A stretch of DNA of 29,751 nt. It comes from an uncultured Blautia sp. (GTDB lineage: Bacteria; Bacillota; Clostridia; Lachnospirales; Lachnospiraceae). Positions within the stretch are counted from its first letter, which is position 1. Every line of letters starts with the position of its first letter. Positions 23,315 to 29,751 of this stretch are shown here, one piece after another. The notes below the pieces were generated by a model. It saw only the letters and a program-made list of their open reading frames with translations, was not told the DNA's origin and did no database searches. The DNA is taken from assembly GCA_937900135.1 (NCBI GenBank), contig CALCDJ010000060.1:1-29751 (forward strand), read 5' to 3'. The translations under genes and the position numbers were made by a program.

Positions 23315-23827
23315 ATGGATAGATCCATTTTATCGGAGTTATACCAAAGATATCATAAAGAATTATATCTTTATCTGTACTCCCTCTGCAAAAACCATGC
23401 AGAGACAGAAGATTTACTCCAGGAAACTTTTTTAAAAGCCCTCCTTTCTCTTCCAGAGGAACATACCAATGTGCGCGCCTGGCTTTATCTGGTAGGACGC
23501 AATCTGTTTCTTAACCGTCGGAAGAAGGATCAGAAGATGCTGCTTGTCAAAGACACCGCCACCTTCCCGACAGACAAACATCTAAAAGAATCAGAATTCA
23601 TAAACGATCTCATAAAAGAAGAACAAAAGCAGTTTCTGTATCAGGCGCTCTTTACCCTCTCCCCTGTGAAAAGAGAAATCCTCACGCTGCATTACTGGAG
23701 TGGTTTCACCCATCGGGAAATTGCAGCTATGATGAAACTCACCCCGGAAAATGTCCGGGTACTTGCCCATCGGGCAAAAAAAGAATTAAAACAGAATAGG
23801 AAGGTGAATGGATATGACTTATCGTGA
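23315..23827 (+). CDS. ECF-type RNA polymerase sigma factor
   Basis: The 170-residue product directs RNA polymerase to a stress or envelope regulon. Region 2 is at about 5-70 (ELYQRYHKELYLYLYSLC, then HAETEDLLQETFLKAL) and region 4 at about 112-165 (LFTLSPVKREILTLHYWSGFT in the first helices, then AAMMKLTPENVRVLAHRAKK as recognition helix). There is no region 1.1 or 3, as in all ECF factors. I start at the ATG at 23315, 11 bases after AGGAGG; the in-frame ATG at 23306 is only two bases from it. The anti-sigma gene overlaps its 3' end by 14 bases, indicating coupled translation. Confidence 0.95.
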   Translation: MDRSILSELYQRYHKELYLYLYSLCKNHAETEDLLQETFLKALLSLPEEHTNVRAWLYLVGRNLFLNRRKKDQKMLLVKDTATFPTDKHLKESEFINDLIKEEQKQFLYQALFTLSPVKREILTLHYWSGFTHREIAAMMKLTPENVRVLAHRAKKELKQNRKVNGYDLS

Positions 23828-25067
23828 ATTATTGCAATTATATAAGCAGGGAAAGCTTCCTGCTGAAGATTCCACCCGCATAGAGGCAGAAATTGAAAAA
23901 CAGGATGCAATCAGCGAATATCTCTGTGAGGAAGCTTCCATTCCTCAACTGGAGGAATTATTTGAAGACCAGGAAACTACTCCCCTCCAGGGAGATTCAA
24001 AAAAAGAACAGGATTTTGCCCTTATGATCCACCGTTCTATCCGAAACGCATTCTTAAAGCTGGGCGCGGTGGTTCTTGCACTGTCCCTTTTGATTCTTCT
24101 TTTTGTACAGTTTGCTCTGCCTCATCTGGTCTCCCTGTTTTATTACAACCCTGGCCAACAGATCGCCAAAAATACCAGTCGTATGGATCTGGATCTGGCT
24201 GTTTATACAGAACTTACCATGCCTGCCCAATATCGAAATAGTGTCCGGGTAAGCAGCAACGGATATGGCAGTTATGATCTCACCATTTACCAGAATCTCA
24301 GCTATAACGGTAAATTCACCAACATTGGCGGGGTTCTGAAACGAAATCAACTGACCCTTTATAATTCCAACGTATTACAAAAACCACCGGGAAATATTTT
24401 GGGCTGGTATCAGGCAGATGCCGCCAAACCTCTGACACCACAGATTGTGAAAGACGCCGCAGATGACACCAGAGTTCTGATGGCTGCTTCCGGAACTCCA
24501 GACGAGGCTTTGGAAAAACTGAAGAAATTAAACGATCACGAAACTTATGTAGCTTACGTAACCCTGGAAGAACTGACCCCTTATCAGGACTTTATCACAA
24601 CCTTTTTAAAGGATGAGTCCTGTCCGGCCTCTCCCCTTTGGTGCGCTCCACGGACCAATGAAGAGGACAAATATTTCCGTCCCTCCAATCTTGGCTTTCG
24701 CTGTTCTTTAAGCAGCTCCACACAACTTCACTGGGATGAAGAAACCTATCCTCATCTCCTTCTCTGGCAGGCTGACATAGACGAGGAATCCCCCTTGGAC
24801 AGCCATAAGCAGGAACAGCAGGCTTTGTTGACGGAGGACTTTGCCAAAACACATTTTTCTAGCCTTTTACGCTATCTTTCTGATCAGGAAACCTTTTTAA
24901 AGATTATGGAAGAGGACGGTCAAAATCTCTACAAAGATGCTGCAGAATATGTGGGAGAAAATCCTCTTATGATCTATGGTTTTATGACTGTTGCAGACAA
25001 AGAAGCGCTGTTAAAATTAAATGCATATCCGGAAGTCTGCATGATTGCCACAGAAGAATTGTTGTAA
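23814..25067 (+). CDS. Membrane-anchored anti-sigma factor (Sigma_reg_N/Sigma_reg_C type)
   Basis: The 417-residue product should hold the sigma factor at the membrane until a signal arrives. Residues 1-80 are cytoplasmic and acidic with MTYRELLQLYKQGKLP at the start, and lack the Cys/His zinc set of ZAS anti-sigma factors. One span lies at about 84-104 (LGAVVLALSLLILLFVQFAL). The remaining 310 residues are outside, with the layout of sigma-regulator domains, including DDTRVLMAASGTPDEALEKL and VAYVTLEELTPYQDF, and a Cys pair at DESCPASPLWC. I prefer the ATG at 23814, nine bases after AGGAAGG, to the one at 23808. What it senses is unknown; the neighbouring surface-polymer operon suggests envelope stress. 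Confidence 0.85.
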   Translation: MTYRELLQLYKQGKLPAEDSTRIEAEIEKQDAISEYLCEEASIPQLEELFEDQETTPLQGDSKKEQDFALMIHRSIRNAFLKLGAVVLALSLLILLFVQFALPHLVSLFYYNPGQQIAKNTSRMDLDLAVYTELTMPAQYRNSVRVSSNGYGSYDLTIYQNLSYNGKFTNIGGVLKRNQLTLYNSNVLQKPPGNILGWYQADAAKPLTPQIVKDAADDTRVLMAASGTPDEALEKLKKLNDHETYVAYVTLEELTPYQDFITTFLKDESCPASPLWCAPRTNEEDKYFRPSNLGFRCSLSSSTQLHWDEETYPHLLLWQADIDEESPLDSHKQEQQALLTEDFAKTHFSSLLRYLSDQETFLKIMEEDGQNLYKDAAEYVGENPLMIYGFMTVADKEALLKLNAYPEVCMIATEELL

Positions 25068-25087
25068 GAGGAAAGCTAAAAAGTACA

Positions 25088-25116
25088 AGGGAGCGTGTCT
25101 GCGCTCCCTCTCATTT
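25088..25116. terminator. Bidirectional terminator between the anti-sigma gene and glgB
   Basis: AGGGAGCG (25088-25095) pairs with CGCTCCCT (25102-25109) around TGTCTG. The plus strand continues CTCATTTTGTCTT; the minus strand TGTACTTTTTAGC. It separates the converging anti-sigma and glgB genes. Confidence 0.75.
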
Positions 25117-25120
25117 TGTC

Positions 25121-27025
25121 TTAAAATTTAAAAATTGCACATGCATATCCTTTTAACGGATATGCAATGGAATAAGGCCGATCATTGATTTCGATTTTTT
25201 CCGGTTTGAATCGAATCTGTCCATCTCCGTAAACTTCCCAGGTAGAATCCAGGAGTATGGTGTGATCTGTTTTTTTCGTCACGCCTACCCGGTAATCCAG
25301 GCGGTCCACCGGGGTGAAATTACACACAAACAAAAGATTATCTCTGCCGTCCTTACTGTGACGGACAAAGCTGAAAATACTTTCTTCCTCATTGTCTGCT
25401 TCTATCCACTCAAACCCTTCCTCTTTTGTATCCAGTTCATACAGGCAGGAATGTCCACGATACACCCGCAAAAGAGCCTGAACGTATTCCTGCATATGCT
25501 TATGCTGAGGCATTCCAAGAAGCTCCCAGTCCAGTTCTCTTTCTTCGCTCCACTCTCTCTTCTGCCCAAATTCCTGTCCCATAAATAAAAGTTTTTTTCC
25601 CGGATGCCCCAACATAAACCCGTAAGCAGTTTTCAGATTAGCCAGCTTCTGTTCCTCTGTTCCCGGCATTTTTTCCACCATGGAACGTTTCCCATGTACC
25701 ACCTCATCATGAGACAAAACCAGAACAAATTTTTCCGAATAGGCATATACCATACTGAAATTCATTTGTCCATGATGATATTTTCGATAAACAGGATCTT
25801 TTTCCATATAACTGAGAAAATCGTTCATCCATCCCATATTCCACTTCATATGGAATCCCAGGCCTCCATTTTCCGGAATATCTGTTACCTTTGGCCATGC
25901 CGTGGATTCTTCCGCAATGATCACACTTCCATCATGTTCCTTTTCCACCAGAGAATTTAAGTGCCTCAGAAATTCCACTGCCTCCAGATTTTCCTTCCCT
26001 CCAAATTCATTGGGAACCCATTCCCTTCGGCCATAATCCAGGTACAGCATGGAGGCCACTGCATCCACACGAAGACCGTCCACATGATATTCCTTCAGCC
26101 AATACAAAGCATTGGCAATAAGAAAATTTTTCACCTCTTTTTTTCCATAATCAAAGACCTTTGTCCCCCAGTCCGGATGCTCTCCCTTTCTGGAATCTGC
26201 GTATTCATAAAGGCAGGTACCGTCAAAGAGAGACAATCCGCACTCATCCTTGGGAAAGTGCGCCGGTACCCAGTCCAAAATCACTCCAATTCCTTTTCTG
26301 TGAAGATAATCCACCAGGTACATAAAATCATGTACATTTCCATAGCGGGAAGTAGGAGCATAATACCCTGTCACCTGATATCCCCAGGAACCATCAAAAG
26401 GATGCTCCGCTATCCCCATTAATTCCACATGGGTGTATCCCATATCCAGGATGTAATCTGCCAGTTCATGCGCCAGCTGTTTGTAATTATAAAAACCTTC
26501 TGGGTTTCCTGAACTGGAAGGCTGTTTTCTCCAGGAACCTGGGTGCACCTCATAAATTGCCATGGGATTCTCGTCCCATGAGGTCTTTTTTCTTTTTTTC
26601 ATCCATTCTTCATCTCTCCAGGTATATCCTTCCAGACGTTCTATCACAGAGGCCGTCTCCGGACGCTTCTGGCTGTGGATTGCATAAGGATCTGCTTTCA
26701 TCACCTGGTTTCCATCTGCTCCGGTAATGCAGAATTTATAGCAGCTGTGCTCCAGCACTCCCGGCACAAACAATTCATAAATTCCACCCTCTCCCAATCG
26801 TTTCATAGGATGCGCTCCGGGAAACCATCCGTTAAAATCACCAATTACACTGACTTCCCTGGCATTTGGCGCCCATACTGCAAAATAAACCCCTTCTTTT
26901 CCATCTCTTTCTGTGAGGTGCGCTCCTAATTTTTTATAAATTTCATAATGTGTCCCCTGGCTGAACAGATACTGGTCAAATTCTGTTATTTCCAAAACAG
27001 GTACTTCTTCCTGATTGCTTCTCAT
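25121..27025 (-). CDS. glgB: 1,4-alpha-glucan branching enzyme
   Basis: GlgB cuts alpha-1,4 chains and rejoins them as alpha-1,6 branches in glycogen. The 634-residue product has a CBM48 domain at about 25-130 (GVYFAVWAPNAREVSVIGDFN), then the GH13 barrel with DWVPAHFPKD, the nucleophile Asp321 in DGLRVDAVASM, the acid Glu372 in IIAEES and Asp440 in LSHDEVVHGK, and a C-terminal beta domain. All catalytic residues are intact and the length is normal for Firmicute GlgB. GAGGAAGG precedes the ATG. It diverges from glgC-glgD, which supply ADP-glucose; no glgA or glgP is in the window. Confidence 0.97.
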   Translation of the reverse strand: MRSNQEEVPVLEITEFDQYLFSQGTHYEIYKKLGAHLTERDGKEGVYFAVWAPNAREVSVIGDFNGWFPGAHPMKRLGEGGIYELFVPGVLEHSCYKFCITGADGNQVMKADPYAIHSQKRPETASVIERLEGYTWRDEEWMKKRKKTSWDENPMAIYEVHPGSWRKQPSSSGNPEGFYNYKQLAHELADYILDMGYTHVELMGIAEHPFDGSWGYQVTGYYAPTSRYGNVHDFMYLVDYLHRKGIGVILDWVPAHFPKDECGLSLFDGTCLYEYADSRKGEHPDWGTKVFDYGKKEVKNFLIANALYWLKEYHVDGLRVDAVASMLYLDYGRREWVPNEFGGKENLEAVEFLRHLNSLVEKEHDGSVIIAEESTAWPKVTDIPENGGLGFHMKWNMGWMNDFLSYMEKDPVYRKYHHGQMNFSMVYAYSEKFVLVLSHDEVVHGKRSMVEKMPGTEEQKLANLKTAYGFMLGHPGKKLLFMGQEFGQKREWSEERELDWELLGMPQHKHMQEYVQALLRVYRGHSCLYELDTKEEGFEWIEADNEEESIFSFVRHSKDGRDNLLFVCNFTPVDRLDYRVGVTKKTDHTILLDSTWEVYGDGQIRFKPEKIEINDRPYSIAYPLKGYACAIFKF

Positions 27026-27324
27026 AAACCCTTCCTCTTTTCCGTTAATTCTTATCCATCATAATACCTTTTCTCCTAATAATCCAGTAGAAATCTTTTT
27101 CCTGTAAGATGGATTCCTTGTGTTATTTTTACACAAATCAATAAATATTCCTTATTCTATATGTTTTTCATCTATTTATCAATATATATTATAGTTATAC
27201 AATGGTTTCTACATTTATATAGAAAAAACTTTTTAAAAATTTACGTTTTTTTGCATAAAAATATGGAAAAATCTGCAAAAAAATTATATAATATTCCTTA
27301 GAAAAAGGAAAGAGAGGACTCACT
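27026..27324. other. AT-rich divergent spacer between glgB and glgC
   Basis: This 299-base gap holds no gene. It contains the glgC promoter (27264-27292), several TATAAT-like runs on the minus strand (best at 27188-27193, without a convincing -35) that may serve glgB, and a small inverted repeat TTGTGT-tattttt-ACACAA at 27118-27136 that could be an operator or leader hairpin for glgB. The boxes for glgB are not decidable by eye. Confidence 0.6.
27264..27292 (+). promoter_or_regulatory. Promoter of the glgC-glgD operon
   Basis: TGGAAA (27264-27269), a 17-base spacer and a perfect TATAAT (27287-27292). The glgC ATG lies 33 bases after the -10 box, with AGAGGA as ribosome binding site. Confidence 0.75.
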
Positions 27325-28464
27325 ATGAAGCAAAACAATATGTTAGCAATGATTCTAGCCGGTGGTCGCGGAAGTCGTTTACACGACCTTACGAATAAAG
27401 TAGCAAAACCAGCAGTTTCTTATGGCGGAAAATATCGCATCATCGATTTCCCTTTAAGTAACTGTGCAAACAGCGGCATTGATATCGTTGGCGTTCTTAC
27501 ACAGTATGAATCAATTCTTCTGAACAGTTATGTTGCAGCCGGACAGCGTTGGGGACTTGACGCGATTGGAAGTGGTGTTTTTGTCCTTCCACCCCGTGAA
27601 AAGGCAGACTCTGATCTCGATGTCTATCGCGGAACCGCTGATGCGATTTCTCAAAATATTGACTTCATTGATACATATGATCCGGAATATATTCTTATCC
27701 TTTCTGGAGATCACATTTATAAAATGAATTACGACAAAATGCTTTCTTACCATAAAGAATGCCAGGCAGATGCAACCATCGCCGTTATTGAAGTTCCTAT
27801 GAAGGAAGCAAGCCGTTTCGGTATTATGAATACCAATGAAACCGGCAGAATTATCGAATTTGAAGAAAAACCGGCTGAACCAAAAAGCAATCTGGCATCC
27901 ATGGGTATTTACATTTTTAACTGGAAACTGCTTCGCAAGCTGCTTCTGGATGATATGAAAAACCCGAATTCCAACCATGACTTTGGTAAAGATATTATTC
28001 CAACCCTTCTGGACAGCGGTAAAAATCTTTATGCATACAAATTTTCCGGTTACTGGAAAGATGTGGGAACCATTGATTCTCTTTGGGAAGCAAATATGGA
28101 CCTTCTGGCTCAGAACAACGAACTGGATCTCAACGATCCGTCCTGGAAGATTTATACTGAGGATGTGGCTGCACTTCCTCAGTATATCGGACCAAATGCA
28201 AAGATTTCCAAAGCCTTTATTACTCAGGGCTGCGTAATCGAAGGTGAAGTAAAGAACTCCGTATTATTTACGGATGCGAAGGTTGGCCCCAACGCAAAAA
28301 TCATTGACAGTGTGCTTATGCCTGGCGTAGAAGTAGCAGACGGCGCTGTTATTACCCGTGCACTTGTCGCAGACGGTGTAAAAATCGGCAAAGGCGCAGT
28401 TGTTGGCAGCGCAGACAGCGAGCACATTGAACTGGTAGCAAAGAATGTGAAGGGGGTAGAATAA
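27325..28464 (+). CDS. glgC: Glucose-1-phosphate adenylyltransferase, catalytic subunit
   Basis: GlgC makes ADP-glucose from ATP and glucose 1-phosphate, the committed step of glycogen synthesis. The 379-residue product has the nucleotide loop LAGGRGSRLHDLT with KVAKPAV, then YRIIDFPLSNCANSGI, GTADAI, LSGDHIYKMNY and EEKP, followed by a left-handed beta-helix C-terminal domain (hexapeptide repeats such as GVEVADGAVI and VKIGKGAVVG). All catalytic features are present. glgD starts one base after its stop, with a ribosome binding site inside the end of glgC, so the two subunits are probably made in step. Confidence 0.97.
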   Translation: MKQNNMLAMILAGGRGSRLHDLTNKVAKPAVSYGGKYRIIDFPLSNCANSGIDIVGVLTQYESILLNSYVAAGQRWGLDAIGSGVFVLPPREKADSDLDVYRGTADAISQNIDFIDTYDPEYILILSGDHIYKMNYDKMLSYHKECQADATIAVIEVPMKEASRFGIMNTNETGRIIEFEEKPAEPKSNLASMGIYIFNWKLLRKLLLDDMKNPNSNHDFGKDIIPTLLDSGKNLYAYKFSGYWKDVGTIDSLWEANMDLLAQNNELDLNDPSWKIYTEDVAALPQYIGPNAKISKAFITQGCVIEGEVKNSVLFTDAKVGPNAKIIDSVLMPGVEVADGAVITRALVADGVKIGKGAVVGSADSEHIELVAKNVKGVE

Positions 28465-28465
28465 T

Positions 28466-29581
28466 ATGGCAAAGGCATTGGGCATTGTAAATTCATGCGG
28501 AACACATATTTATATAGAAGGAATGCAGGATTACCGTTCCATCGGTGCTTTCTCCTTTTTAGGAAGATACCGTGTAGTGGATTTCCCCATTTCCAATATG
28601 AGCAACAGCGGAATTGACCGCATTCAGGTATATGTTAGAAAGAGCCCTCGCTCTCTTGCAGAACATCTGGGAACCGGACGTCATTACAACATTAACTCCA
28701 AACGTGGAAGACTTCATTTATTATTCTCTGAGAATAATTCAACCAATGATATTTACAACACAGATATCGCTGCTTTTGCAGAAAATCTGGAAAGCATTGA
28801 AAGAGCTTCTTCTCCTTACGTTGTGGTTGCTCCTGGATACATGGTATATACTCAGAACTTTGACACTCTGCTTCAGACACACATTGATTCCGGCGCAGAT
28901 ATCACTTTATTATATCACTCCGTAAATAATGCAAAAGAAGCATTCCTTAATTGTGATTACCTGAATCTGAACCGTCAGAAAGGTGTTCTCTCCATCGAGA
29001 AAAATCGTGGAAGCGCAAAAGAAAGAGATATTTTCATGGATACCTACATCATGAAAAAAGAGCTGTTTATTGAACTCATTAAGAAAGCCAGAAAACTTTC
29101 TTCCATGTACACACTTCCTCAGATTGTAAATATTGTTTGTAAGGACATGGATGTTCGCGGTGTTGCACATCATGGTTTCTTTGCATCTATTACAGATTTC
29201 AAGAGCTATTTTGATGCAAACCTGTCACTGATTGACTTTAAAGTCGCACGTAATCTCTTTGATCCTGCATGGCCAATATATACACGTACCAACGATTCCT
29301 GTCCGACTCAGTATTTTGAAACAGCAGATATTAAAAACTCTGTTATTTCCAATGGCTGTCTCATTGAAGGTACCGTTGAAAACTCCGTAATCGGACGTGG
29401 CTGTATCATCAAAAAAGGCGCTGTTGTTAAAAACAGTGTAGTCCTTTCCAGTGCAGAAATTGGAGAAGATGTTCACATTGAAAATCAGGTTGTGGACAAA
29501 TGGGCAAAGATCATCCACGCAAAAGAAATTATTGGAAAAGAAGATCATCCTGGATATATCAGAAGAGATGATACTTTATAA
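28466..29581 (+). CDS. glgD: Glucose-1-phosphate adenylyltransferase, GlgD regulatory-type subunit
   Basis: GlgD is a GlgC paralogue of Firmicutes that forms a mixed enzyme with GlgC and alters its activity. The 371-residue product keeps YRVVDFPISNMSNSGI and the C-terminal beta-helix (SVIGRGCIIKKGAVVKNSVV), but the glycine- and arginine-rich nucleotide loop reads NSCGTHIYIEGMQDYRS and the SGDH motif reads APGYMV. It is thus most likely non-catalytic by itself, as usual for GlgD. AGGGGGT lies before the ATG. A strong terminator follows 21 bases after the stop. Confidence 0.95.
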   Translation: MAKALGIVNSCGTHIYIEGMQDYRSIGAFSFLGRYRVVDFPISNMSNSGIDRIQVYVRKSPRSLAEHLGTGRHYNINSKRGRLHLLFSENNSTNDIYNTDIAAFAENLESIERASSPYVVVAPGYMVYTQNFDTLLQTHIDSGADITLLYHSVNNAKEAFLNCDYLNLNRQKGVLSIEKNRGSAKERDIFMDTYIMKKELFIELIKKARKLSSMYTLPQIVNIVCKDMDVRGVAHHGFFASITDFKSYFDANLSLIDFKVARNLFDPAWPIYTRTNDSCPTQYFETADIKNSVISNGCLIEGTVENSVIGRGCIIKKGAVVKNSVVLSSAEIGEDVHIENQVVDKWAKIIHAKEIIGKEDHPGYIRRDDTL

Positions 29582-29602
29582 GAAATTGCATAAGAAGTTT
29601 TA

Positions 29603-29636
29603 CAGGGGAACGCATAACTGCGTTCCCCTGTTTTTT
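29603..29636 (+). terminator. Intrinsic terminator of glgC-glgD
   Basis: CAGGGGAACGC (29603-29613) pairs perfectly with GCGTTCCCCTG (29620-29630) around a six-base loop, followed by six T residues. Confidence 0.95.
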
Positions 29637-29695
29637 GGCTTTCATTCTGGGGGGATTTTTTATAAAACACCTGATTTGCGTTGTTTTAGACAATT

Positions 29696-29722
29696 AAAAA
29701 AAGAACAGCCCTTCGGCTGTTC
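29696..29722 (-). terminator. Intrinsic terminator of an unseen minus-strand transcript beyond the right edge
   Basis: On the minus strand GAACAGCC and GGCTGTTC form an 8-bp stem with a four-base loop (GAAG), followed by seven T residues. The sequence before it, TGTAGTTTTGAAGATACAG, codes for nothing I can identify. It implies a gene or RNA that ends just beyond position 29751. Confidence 0.88.
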
Positions 29723-29751
29723 CCGCTTCTGTATCTTCAAAACTACATACA

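Noticed and set aside
29723..29751. End of an rRNA operon or tRNA at the right edge
   Set aside because: The stretch is too short and matches no conserved rRNA or tRNA segment; only the terminator can be supported.
1..29751. CRISPR arrays, insertion sequences, prophage genes
   Set aside because: No regularly spaced repeats, transposase or phage motifs were seen apart from the intron fragment at the left edge.

Overview
The window looks like a chromosomal segment of an anaerobic Firmicute, most likely a gut-type Lachnospiraceae (Clostridia). The evidence is the rpmG-secE-nusG-rplK-rplA order, the paired glgC/glgD genes typical of Clostridia, low-GC intergenic DNA with sigma-A-like promoters and strong AGGAGG ribosome binding sites. 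Genus is not decidable by eye.

Layout. (1) 1-298 (minus) is the 5' part of a group IIC intron, sitting directly behind the intrinsic terminator (299-330) of the ribosomal protein operon; the rest of the intron is off the left edge. (2) 347-2748 (minus) is rpmG-secE-nusG-rplK-rplA. A repeated 28-30 nt hairpin element lies just ahead of the ribosome binding sites of both rplK and rplA. (3) 2859-11129 (minus) is a tight six-gene operon: a glycerol-3-phosphate cytidylyltransferase-like protein fused to a degenerate Gfo/Idh/MocA domain, an intact LicD with a TPR-like tail, a second LicD-like protein lacking the catalytic aspartates, an acetolactate-synthase-like thiamine diphosphate (TPP) enzyme, a short-chain dehydrogenase and an aldose-epimerase-like protein. 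It reads as a pathway that makes a CDP-activated substituent and attaches it to a surface glycan. It begins at a TATAAT promoter with a perfect 14-bp palindrome at the predicted transcription start. (4) 11177-14222 (minus) holds a secreted glycosidase-like protein (DUF5722 type) and a membrane acyltransferase.

(5) 14449-15974 (plus) encodes a two-gene polysaccharide or teichoic acid ABC exporter. It converges on (6), 15993-23158 (minus), a five-gene operon: polyprenyl-phosphate sugar phosphotransferase, GT2 glycosyltransferase, and three CDP-glycerol glycerophosphotransferase family proteins, the last fused to a GT4 glycosyltransferase. Regions 3-6 together look like a cell-surface glycerol-phosphate-type polymer locus: initiation on lipid, backbone or side-chain polymerisation from CDP-polyols, export by the ABC transporter, and LicD, acyl and possibly unusual-sugar decoration.

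(7) 23243-25067 (plus) is an ECF sigma factor and its membrane anti-sigma factor, bracketed by two hairpins with identical stems. (8) 25121-29636 is glycogen synthesis: glgB (minus) diverging from glgC-glgD (plus) across an AT-rich 299-bp spacer. The last bases hold a minus-strand terminator for a gene beyond the right edge.

The most unusual content is region 3. It contains two proteins that keep an enzyme fold but appear to have lost catalytic residues, next to an intact LicD and a TPP enzyme not normally expected in a teichoic acid locus. All function calls rest on recognition of motifs by eye; no search was run.
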